Below the pieces are notes generated by a model. The model ran no database searches and was not told where the DNA came from. It saw only the letters and a program-made list of their open reading frames with translations. 22,603 nt of DNA from Bacteroidales bacterium (GTDB lineage Bacteria > Bacteroidota > Bacteroidia > Bacteroidales > Muribaculaceae): the NCBI GenBank assembly GCA_004555955.1, contig SFJG01000030.1, forward strand, positions 1 to 22,603, read 5' to 3'. Every line of letters begins with the position of its first letter. Within the stretch, counting starts at the first letter, position 1. Position numbers and translations under genes: made by a program. Below are positions 1-6,670 of this stretch, piece by piece.

Positions 1-453
1 AAGGCGTTTAGCGTTGGCGACCTCGACACCGGTCTTGTTCAAGTAAAATTCACCAAAGAAGGTGGTAGCACTTCTGCATACGCCAATGCAAAGGCAATGG
101 TAGGTAGCAAAACATACGCTTTGAACGAAACCCCGTCAACTACACGACTCATTTGCTACTGCCCGGTTTACGTAACAGTTTCAATGACGGAAGCGGAATT
201 TAAGACTGTCAGCCGTATCAAATTCCTTATCAACGGTGAAGAAGTTCCGGTTGCTAAAGTTCAATCAGGCGTAATCGGTTATGCATACTACGACAAATAC
301 GATTCCGAGACAGGAGTTACTACCCCGGAATCGGCAGAAGTTTGGAGTCGCGCAAAAACCCTCGACGATTATAAGAACATCCTTGTAGGTCCATTCCCCA
401 AAACGGCAAGCATGAACACCTTAGAAATCGTTATCGTTCCTCAAGTGAACTAA
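1..453 (+). CDS. C-terminal part of an unrecognised protein (5' truncated by window edge)
   Basis: The frame is open from base 1 to the TAA at 451-453, so about 150 residues of a longer protein are visible and its start lies outside the window. An internal ATG at 97 could be mistaken for a start, but the same frame reads upstream without a stop, with similar composition (Lys-Ala-Phe-Ser-Val-Gly onward). The visible part alternates hydrophobic and polar residues, as in a beta-rich domain, and has two closely spaced cysteines (CYC) near the middle. No membrane segment or catalytic motif is evident. I do not recognise the family. A strong terminator follows 30 bases later, so this is the last gene of its transcript. 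Confidence 0.75.
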   Translation, partial: KAFSVGDLDTGLVQVKFTKEGGSTSAYANAKAMVGSKTYALNETPSTTRLICYCPVYVTVSMTEAEFKTVSRIKFLINGEEVPVAKVQSGVIGYAYYDKYDSETGVTTPESAEVWSRAKTLDDYKNILVGPFPKTASMNTLEIVIVPQVN

Positions 454-482
454 TTGTTCCCAACATCCACAGTTTTTTGAGA

Positions 483-525
483 AGAGTGTGCGCCGCAATT
501 GGCGCACACTCTCGCTTTATTTAGA
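483..525 (+). terminator. Rho-independent terminator after the first gene
   Basis: A perfect 12-bp stem (483-494 with 501-512, core GAGTGTGCGCC/GGCGCACACTC) encloses the 6-base loop GCAATT and is followed by a T-rich run (CGCTTTATTT). It lies about 30 bases after the stop at 453, which fits termination of the upstream transcript. Confidence 0.85.
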
Positions 526-632
526 GCGCGTTCCGAAACAGTTAATTTATATTAACACAATACTTATCAGAGCAATATCTATGGCAAAAATTACAAATAT
601 GCTATACAAATATGTTTTTTGACATAAAACTA

Positions 633-663
633 TTTGGTAGTTTAAATATTTTTAGTACTTTTG
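633..663 (+). promoter_or_regulatory. Bacteroidetes-type promoter of the winged-helix gene
   Basis: A -33 box TTTG (633-636) and a -7 box TACTTTTG (656-663) are separated by 19 bases, matching the sigma-ABfr consensus TTTG-N19-TAnnTTTG. Transcription should start near 670, giving a leader of roughly 30 bases before the ATG at 700. Confidence 0.75.
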
Positions 664-699
664 CAACCGAAATAAACTTATAAACAAAATTTATTTATT

Positions 700-903
700 A
701 TGAACATTGAAACAATCGGTTCGTGGGCCGGTCTCGTGTGGAACGCACTCGACGGTGTAGAATCTATGAATTTCAAGGCGCTTAAGAAAGCCACAAAACT
801 TAAAGAGAAAGACTTATATGCAGCATTTGGCTGGTTAGGTCGCGAAGGCAAATTGAACATTACAGAAGTTGAAGGAGAATTGGTTCTTTCGCTGAACAAG
901 TAA
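700..903 (+). CDS. Small winged helix-turn-helix protein (DUF2582-like)
   Basis: This 67-residue protein matches in length and pattern the stand-alone winged-helix family common in Bacteroidales (DUF2582/wHTH_10): an N-terminal helix with the run IGSWAGLVWNAL, a helix-turn-helix around LKKATKLKEKDLYAAFGWLGREGK (two segments, residues about 28-51), and a short beta wing ending in ELVLSLNK. The family is assumed to bind DNA, but targets are unknown. It has its own promoter at 633-663 and a terminator at 940-970, so it is probably monocistronic. Nothing here shows what it regulates; neighbouring purT has a separate promoter. Confidence in the gene is high; its cellular role is unknown. Confidence 0.88.
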   Translation: MNIETIGSWAGLVWNALDGVESMNFKALKKATKLKEKDLYAAFGWLGREGKLNITEVEGELVLSLNK

Positions 904-939
904 ATCAATCACTTTTGTTGTTGCAAAAAGATATTGAAG

Positions 940-970
940 AAGGGCAAGCACAAGATGTTTGCCCTTTTTC
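940..970 (+). terminator. Terminator after the winged-helix gene
   Basis: AAGGGCAA (940-947) pairs with TTGCCCTT (959-966). The stem can extend inward through 948-950 with 956-958, including one G-U pair, leaving the loop CAAGA. A T-run (TTTTTC) follows directly. It lies 37 bases after the stop codon. Confidence 0.8.
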
Positions 971-1008
971 TGTAGTAATAGCAAATGGCACTGAATTTGC
1001 ATTTTCGC

Positions 1009-1039
1009 TTTGATATTCGGCTAATAAGCAGTACTTTTG
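1009..1039 (+). promoter_or_regulatory. Bacteroidetes-type promoter of purT
   Basis: TTTG (1009-1012), a 19-base spacer, and TACTTTTG (1032-1039) fit the -33/-7 consensus. The start point would be near 1046, only about 14 bases before the ATG at 1060. A purine riboswitch between them is therefore not possible on this transcript. Confidence 0.78.
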
Positions 1040-1059
1040 TACTATAATTCAAAACGACA

Positions 1060-2250
1060 ATGGCACAAATAGGTTCCGTACAGACAAACGTAGGTAAGAA
1101 AGTGCTGCTACTTGGTAGCGGCGAGTTGGGAAAAGAGGTAACAATCGAGCTCCAACGCTATGGAGTAGAGGTTGTTGCGTGCGACCGCTATGCGGGAGCG
1201 CCGGCGATGCAGGTTGCGCATCGTCACCACGTGTTCAGCATGCTCGACGGCGAAACGCTGGAGCGCATCATCCGCGAAGAGCATCCCGACCACATCATTC
1301 CGGAAGTGGAAGCTATTGCAACGCCGGTATTGGTAAAACTCGAAACGGAAGGCTTCAACGTAACGCCGACAGCAAAGGCAACGCTGCTGACGATGAATCG
1401 CGAAGGCATACGCCGCTTGGCTGCTGAAGAACTGGGCATCAAGACGTCGCCCTACCGTTTTGCTTCCGACAAGGCGGAATTCGTAGCTGCCGTCGGCGAA
1501 ATCGGCATTCCATGCGTTGTCAAACCCATTATGAGTTCGTCGGGACACGGACAGAGCGTCATAAAGACAGCCGACGACATCGACTCGGCATGGCAGATAG
1601 CCCAAGAAGGAGGACGTGCCGGAGCGGGTCGCGTCATTGTGGAAGGTTTTGTCGATTTCGACTACGAGATAACATTGCTGACGGTGCGCAGCTGTGCCGG
1701 CACAACGTTCTGCCAACCGATAGGTCACATACAAGTCGACGGCGACTATCGCTATTCATGGCAGCCGCAAGCGATGAGCGAGCGCGCACTCGAGCAAGCA
1801 CAGGATATTGCGGCAAAAGTTACCGGCGCACTCGGCGGCTATGGCATCTTCGGTGTAGAGATGTTCATAAAAGGCGATGAAGTGATTTTCAGCGAAGTGT
1901 CGCCGCGCCCGCACGACACAGGTATGGTAACAATGATTTCGCAAGACATGAGCGAATTTGCATTGCATGCCAGAGCAGTACTCGGGCTCCCGGTTAGCGA
2001 CATTCGCTTCTACGGGCCCTCGGCATCGCGCGCCATCGTTGTCGAAGGCGATACGGACAAAGTTGTGTTTAACAACCTCGAAAAGGTGCTTGCAGAGCCG
2101 GGCGTACAGATACGCATCTTCGGTAAGCCGGAAATTGTCGGACACCGTCGTATGGGCGTAATCCTCGCCACAGCCGACTCTACCGAAGAAGCCATACGCA
2201 AAGCCGACCGTGCATATGATGCACTCCAAATCGAAGTGCTACCACGATAA
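1060..2250 (+). CDS. purT: Formate-dependent phosphoribosylglycinamide formyltransferase (GAR transformylase 2)
   Basis: PurT uses ATP and formate to make formyl-GAR in the third step of de novo purine synthesis, replacing the folate-dependent PurN reaction. The 396-residue length and the segments VLLLGSGELGKEV (15-27), TMNREGIRRLAAEEL (111-125), GGRAGAGRVIVEG, FSEVSPRPHDTGMVT and FGKPEI match the E. coli enzyme nearly collinearly from memory, with an N-terminal nucleotide-binding fold followed by an ATP-grasp domain. Lys155 of the ATP site is present. The adjacent glycine loop reads SSSGHGQS, with His163 where I remember Lys in E. coli. It has its own promoter; the next gene begins 37 bases after its stop and may share the transcript. 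Confidence 0.96.
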   Translation: MAQIGSVQTNVGKKVLLLGSGELGKEVTIELQRYGVEVVACDRYAGAPAMQVAHRHHVFSMLDGETLERIIREEHPDHIIPEVEAIATPVLVKLETEGFNVTPTAKATLLTMNREGIRRLAAEELGIKTSPYRFASDKAEFVAAVGEIGIPCVVKPIMSSSGHGQSVIKTADDIDSAWQIAQEGGRAGAGRVIVEGFVDFDYEITLLTVRSCAGTTFCQPIGHIQVDGDYRYSWQPQAMSERALEQAQDIAAKVTGALGGYGIFGVEMFIKGDEVIFSEVSPRPHDTGMVTMISQDMSEFALHARAVLGLPVSDIRFYGPSASRAIVVEGDTDKVVFNNLEKVLAEPGVQIRIFGKPEIVGHRRMGVILATADSTEEAIRKADRAYDALQIEVLPR

Positions 2251-2287
2251 TATAATAAAAATAAGGCATAGGAGAATCACGCACAAG

Positions 2288-2914
2288 ATGAAACGAATAG
2301 TAACTTTGTTGCTGATTGCGGTTTGCAGCGTTGCAGTTCGGGCAAAAGACACCGACTTCAACACTTGGACAATAATCACGGCAAAAGTGAATATAGCAAA
2401 AGGGCTATCCGTGTCGGGGACGCTCGACTACCGCACCCGTCAGGATGCATCGTCGACCGACTGGTGGGCATTTCGCACCGCCGTCAACTATCAGGCACTG
2501 CCCCATTTCAGCATCGGTGGCGGCTATGAATTGCAACTGCTCTATCGCAACGGCTGGAACAATCGGCATCGCTATCAGGTGCAAATCGGTGAAAACTTCA
2601 CGGCGGGTCGCTTCGACTTTTCGCTACGCGAGCGCTTTCAACACACCATCGACAGCGGCAGCAACGATTATGTGCTACGCACACGGGCTCAAGCAAAATA
2701 CAAGGCTACCGACTTACTTCGGCCGTATGTATCGGTGGAGCCATTCAACAGTCTGAACAAGGGCGACGGCTTCGACTTCAACTTTGTGCGCTACATTGCC
2801 GGGCTCGAATTCAAGCTCAACAAAACGACGAGCATCGCTCCCTACTACTGCTTGAACTCCTACGACAACCAGAATAGGCACACCGCAGCTATTGACATAA
2901 ATTTCAATTTTTAA
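2288..2914 (+). CDS. DUF2490-family outer-membrane protein
   Basis: A 208-residue protein with a signal peptide (MKRIVTLLLIAVCSVAVRA) and amphipathic beta strands rich in aromatic residues, ending in an aromatic C terminus (INFNF) typical of outer-membrane barrels. The pattern (TWTIITAKVNI near the N terminus, repeated Tyr/Arg strands such as YRTRQD and RERFQH) fits DUF2490, whose function is not established. An upstream in-frame ATG at 2210 would add 26 residues and overlap purT, but those residues are basic and non-hydrophobic and would bury the signal peptide, so the ATG at 2288 is preferred. rodA starts 17 bases after its stop, suggesting cotranscription. Confidence 0.8.
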   Translation: MKRIVTLLLIAVCSVAVRAKDTDFNTWTIITAKVNIAKGLSVSGTLDYRTRQDASSTDWWAFRTAVNYQALPHFSIGGGYELQLLYRNGWNNRHRYQVQIGENFTAGRFDFSLRERFQHTIDSGSNDYVLRTRAQAKYKATDLLRPYVSVEPFNSLNKGDGFDFNFVRYIAGLEFKLNKTTSIAPYYCLNSYDNQNRHTAAIDINFNF

Positions 2915-2931
2915 AAGAAACATAAACAAAA

Positions 2932-4392
2932 GTGTCATACGTACAAACAAATAGGTCAGTATTCAGGCAGGTTGACTACCTCGTAATCATCCTGTACGCA
3001 ATCCTTGTGATAGCCGGAGCAATTAGCATCTATGCGGCAAGTTACGACTTCGACAACGCAAGCATGCTCGACTTTTCGGAGTTCTCGGGCAAACAATTTT
3101 TGTGGATTGGGCTGTCGTTCGTAATAGGTACGGCAATCCTGCTCGTCGACGACTGGTTTTTCGAAACCTACGCCTATTTGATATACGTCGCACTGATTTT
3201 ACTACTGATAGTCACCATCTTCATAGCGCCAAACATCAAAGGGTCGCACTCGTGGATTGTCATGGGGTCGGTAAGTTTGCAGCCGGCGGAATTTGCCAAA
3301 TTTGCCACAGCCCTGGCTCTCGCCAAACTCTTCAACAGTTACAACTTCAACATCAACAACAAAGCATCCAACTACTTCAAAGCACTGCTCATCATCCTTC
3401 TACCGGTTGTAATCATCAAACTGCAAGACGAGACCGGGTCGGCGTTGGTGTTTTTATCGCTGTTTTTAGTGCTGTTCCGCGAAGGCATGAGCGGACTGGT
3501 GCTGTTTGCGGCATTTTGCTCGGTGGTGATATTCGTGGTGGCATTGAAATATTCGTCGATAATAATTTTGGGCATCTCCGGCGGCGAATTCATCGTGCTT
3601 GCACTGGTACTGCTAATGGTTCTTGCCATGACCGTAACCTACGCCAAGTCAATCTTTGCAGCCCGCAACGTCCTACTAATCTACGTCGGAGCAGCCATCA
3701 TCTTTACCTCGTTGATACTGTGCGGCATCGACATCAACGGACGCATCATTCTGCTGTCGACGTTGCTCGCCACTATTGGCTATATAGTGTATGAGGCACT
3801 CAAACGCGATGCAAAGAAATATCTCATCACCATAGCATTTGCAGTATGTTCGGTAGGCTTCCTCTATTCGACCAACGTAGCGCTCGACGCCCTTGGCGCC
3901 CACCAGCAAATGCGCATCAAAGTGGCACTCGGCATCGAAGACGACCTGCGCGGCGCCGGCTACAACGTCAATCAGTCGAAGATAGCCATCGGCTCGGGAG
4001 GATTTGCCGGCAAGGGATTCCTTAACGGCACGCAAACAAAGTTGAAATACGTACCCGAACAGCATACCGACTTCATATTCTGCACAATCGGTGAAGAACA
4101 AGGGTTTATCGGCACAAGCATCGTGCTGATACTTTTCACCACACTGATTCTAAGGATAATACAAATTGCGGAGCGGCAATACACTTCATTTGGTCGCGTC
4201 TATGGCTACTGCGTGGCGTCGTACTTGATATTCCACCTGGGAATCAACATCGGAATGGTCATCGGACTCTGTCCGGTGATAGGCATACCGCTGCCATTCT
4301 TCAGCTATGGAGGTTCTTCGCTTTGGGGATTTACAATTTTGCTGTTTATTCTATTAAAAATCGATAGCGCGCGCAACGAGCGCAGTTACTAA
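2932..4392 (+). CDS. rodA: Rod-shape-determining protein RodA (SEDS peptidoglycan glycosyltransferase)
   Basis: RodA polymerises lipid II into glycan strands during cell elongation, working with a class B PBP and MreBCD in the inner membrane. The 486-residue protein is almost entirely hydrophobic helices, about ten. SEDS landmarks are visible: SHSWIVMGSVSLQPAEFAKF (near residue 105-124), the long extracellular loop with IAIGSGGFAGKGFLNGTQTK and YVPEQHTDFIF, GEEQGFIG, and the C-terminal PLPFFSYGGSS. The set IGSGG...GKGFL...VPEQHTDFIF is more typical of RodA than FtsW. The start is a GTG at 2932; no better ATG lies upstream in frame before the first helix. Its partner PBP2 and mreBCD are not in the window, except that they could lie on another locus. 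Confidence 0.93.
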   Translation: MSYVQTNRSVFRQVDYLVIILYAILVIAGAISIYAASYDFDNASMLDFSEFSGKQFLWIGLSFVIGTAILLVDDWFFETYAYLIYVALILLLIVTIFIAPNIKGSHSWIVMGSVSLQPAEFAKFATALALAKLFNSYNFNINNKASNYFKALLIILLPVVIIKLQDETGSALVFLSLFLVLFREGMSGLVLFAAFCSVVIFVVALKYSSIIILGISGGEFIVLALVLLMVLAMTVTYAKSIFAARNVLLIYVGAAIIFTSLILCGIDINGRIILLSTLLATIGYIVYEALKRDAKKYLITIAFAVCSVGFLYSTNVALDALGAHQQMRIKVALGIEDDLRGAGYNVNQSKIAIGSGGFAGKGFLNGTQTKLKYVPEQHTDFIFCTIGEEQGFIGTSIVLILFTTLILRIIQIAERQYTSFGRVYGYCVASYLIFHLGINIGMVIGLCPVIGIPLPFFSYGGSSLWGFTILLFILLKIDSARNERSY

Positions 4393-4406
4393 ATCAACGT
4401 ACAACC

Positions 4407-5315
4407 TCAACAACTCATCAACTCACACACCGCATCCACAAACTCATCATCGCCCATGTCGTAAGGCAGCCGGTGAATCGTAAAGCCGCGACGCTCCATG
4501 CCGCGAAACCACGTCATTTGCCGTTTGGCAAACTGATGGATGGCAATTTCGAGACCGGCAAACATCTCGTCGTAGGTACATTCGCCGATAACGTATCGGG
4601 TGATGAATTTGTATTCCAAGCCATAATAAATAAGGTCGTCGGGCGCCACACCGTCGGCGATTAGTTGACGGATTTCGTCGACCATACCCTCGTCGAGGCG
4701 TCGGCGGAGGCGCTCAGTGATGCGTCGGCGGCGCGATTCGCGGTCGATGTCGACACAAATTAGCAGGTAGTCGGTGCGAGGCTGCGGCGTTACGTCGACG
4801 GCGAGTTCGGGATGCTCCCGGTAGTAAGTTTGAATCTCGATGGCACGGATGGCTCGCTTGGGAGTGTCGACGTCGGTGGTGTTGTGCAGCGTTTTCATCT
4901 GCTCGAGCATCGATTTAAGTTCGTCGAGCGACTTCGTGGCAAGCTGTCGGCGCAGATCATCGTTCTGCGGCACTTCGGGCAGGCGCAATCCGTTGAGCAC
5001 CGACTCAACGTAAAGCCCCGTGCCACCGCACACAATAGGCAACCTGTTGCGGCTGCGAATCGATTGCTCGGCAGCGGCGAAATCGCGGATGTATTCAAAC
5101 AAGTTGTATTTATATCCTGCCGGACAAATATCAATAAGGTGGTAAGGCACATCGCCGTATTCGTCGAGGTCTTTTCCCGTGCCGATGTCCATGCCGCGAT
5201 AAATCTGGCGGCTGTCGGCTGAGATGATTTCGCCGTTGAGACGTTGAGCCAACGCTACTGCGCGGCGCGTTTTTCCCGACGCTGTCGGACCGGTTATTAC
5301 TAATAAATTTGTCAT
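4407..5315 (-). CDS. miaA: tRNA dimethylallyltransferase
   Basis: MiaA transfers a dimethylallyl group to N6 of A37 in tRNAs reading UNN codons. The 302-residue protein has the P-loop GPTASGKT (9-16), the DSRQIYRGMDIGTGKD segment (34-49), which carries the catalytic/acceptor-binding Asp-Ser, CGGTGLYVESVLNGL, and the C-terminal FAKRQMTWFRG signature. The combination DSRQ...GTGKDLDEYG with YKYNLFEY resembles one of the two MiaA paralogues I recall from Bacteroidales; a second copy may exist elsewhere. The start codon overlaps the stop of the upstream membrane-protein gene by 4 bases (ATGA, 5312-5315), implying translational coupling. Its stop faces that of rodA across 14 bases. Confidence 0.95.
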   Translation of the reverse strand: MTNLLVITGPTASGKTRRAVALAQRLNGEIISADSRQIYRGMDIGTGKDLDEYGDVPYHLIDICPAGYKYNLFEYIRDFAAAEQSIRSRNRLPIVCGGTGLYVESVLNGLRLPEVPQNDDLRRQLATKSLDELKSMLEQMKTLHNTTDVDTPKRAIRAIEIQTYYREHPELAVDVTPQPRTDYLLICVDIDRESRRRRITERLRRRLDEGMVDEIRQLIADGVAPDDLIYYGLEYKFITRYVIGECTYDEMFAGLEIAIHQFAKRQMTWFRGMERRGFTIHRLPYDMGDDEFVDAVCELMSC

Positions 5316-6586
5316 CCTAATCCTTCTATATATTTATACCAAAGTAAGCGCACCCAATAGAACGAGGAGCTCTTGTTGAAGCGCGACAGAATCATCCAGC
5401 GATTATTGCTGAAATCCACGTCGCTGTTGCGAATTTCGTCGATTGAAAACGTCGGCACATAGCCGCGCAGCTTAATCTTTCGCCGTCCCGACAAGTCGAA
5501 TATTTTGCTCGTAACCAGAATGTTAAACACGCGGCTCATTTCCGCTCCGGCACACGGCGAAAACTTTCCGCTATGATAAACTCGGGATATTTCCGCTCTA
5601 TCGAGCCAACAAATCTCTATTCCCTCCCGTGCGGCAAATTGCTCTACAACGTCGTTGCCGTCGACGAAACAGAAATAATGCTCCATAGCCTTCCGCCCGC
5701 GAATATCGATAGACCCATAGCAGAATCTGACGTCGGAAGTGCCGACTCTTTCTGTCATATAATCTCTGACCACGCCTGCCGAGATTATTTCAGAGAATGT
5801 ATCATCGACAGCAAACGGCGTGTCGAGCATACCGTCTTGACCCACTTTAAAGCACACACGATTGCCCGAAATCAGCATAACTCGCAGATTCTTCATTCCC
5901 TCCGCAAGCGTTGACGATTGTTTATGACCGAATACATAAAGCAGATAATATCGGTATCCCAAAAATACGACATCGAGCGCGAAGATTATCAACGGCAAGA
6001 AGTAGAACACAAGGGAGTCAGACCACTCATAATATTCCAAATTGTAAGCATAATACCAATAGCCCCAATTCAAGACAACTACAAGTCCGATAATAACCAA
6101 CAATCGAGGAATCAAGTAATGATTCTCCGAACTATATAAATGGCCCAACACTCTGCGCTCAAACGGAGAACCGTTGCGCATCATACAGTCGACACAGAGC
6201 GAGTTGTGACTGCTTCGCAAATTCGTCCGCAACACCATTAGGAATGCCACTATCGGCATCGCCAAAGCCTTGTAAGGCTTTACCGTTTCATCGGGAATTT
6301 CGTGAAAAACCAAATCGATAACGACATAGACCACCGTCAAGGCAAACAATACCCTTGCTGCGGTGAATGGGACGAGCGTACACGATTCGAAGCGGCTCGC
6401 ACGGTTACGCTGTACGAACGCATATAGCGCGAATGCCATTGCCAACGTCAAAAATTGACATATACCAAACGGCAAAACGAAGACAAACACCGGCACAAGC
6501 ACTAATGGCAGTATACCTATGACGTAGTTGCGCCATAATATGAATGGCGAATAGTGCGAGAGGCTGTTACATTTTTTTCCGTCCAT
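5312..6586 (-). CDS. Unrecognised polytopic membrane protein with a C-terminal soluble domain
   Basis: The N-terminal half (residues about 20-212) has roughly six hydrophobic helices: 21-38, 40-58, 73-93, 105-120, 158-180 and 191-212. A loop between helices 4 and 5 contains a C-x2-C pair (Cys131, Cys134) and charged residues. The C-terminal half (about 213-424) is soluble, mixed alpha/beta, with FCFVDGNDVVEQFAA and a late RRKIKLRGYVPTFSIDEI stretch, and no recognised catalytic motif. I do not recognise the family and assign no function. Its stop overlaps the miaA start by 4 bases, so the two are almost certainly coexpressed. It begins 84 bases after the DPP4-like gene on the same strand; no clear TAnnTTTG box was seen in that gap. 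Confidence 0.75.
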   Translation of the reverse strand: MDGKKCNSLSHYSPFILWRNYVIGILPLVLVPVFVFVLPFGICQFLTLAMAFALYAFVQRNRASRFESCTLVPFTAARVLFALTVVYVVIDLVFHEIPDETVKPYKALAMPIVAFLMVLRTNLRSSHNSLCVDCMMRNGSPFERRVLGHLYSSENHYLIPRLLVIIGLVVVLNWGYWYYAYNLEYYEWSDSLVFYFLPLIIFALDVVFLGYRYYLLYVFGHKQSSTLAEGMKNLRVMLISGNRVCFKVGQDGMLDTPFAVDDTFSEIISAGVVRDYMTERVGTSDVRFCYGSIDIRGRKAMEHYFCFVDGNDVVEQFAAREGIEICWLDRAEISRVYHSGKFSPCAGAEMSRVFNILVTSKIFDLSGRRKIKLRGYVPTFSIDEIRNSDVDFSNNRWMILSRFNKSSSFYWVRLLWYKYIEGLG

Positions 6587-6670
6587 TAGTTGCGTTTAGT
6601 GATTATCCTGAGCGGTTATCGATTCGTTTCGTCATCGTTACTCGTTAAACGATAAACGATAAGCGCCCGT

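Noticed and set aside
454..699. Additional gene between the first fragment and the winged-helix gene
   Set aside because: The stretch is A/T-rich with a terminator and a promoter; no coding frame with a plausible start and composition is present.
1108..1734. 208-codon reverse-strand frame within purT
   Set aside because: purT is conserved along its full length on the forward strand. The antisense product has no recognisable features.
2210..2287. Upstream in-frame ATG extending the DUF2490 protein by 26 residues
   Set aside because: It overlaps the purT end, and the added residues are charged and would sit in front of a good signal peptide.
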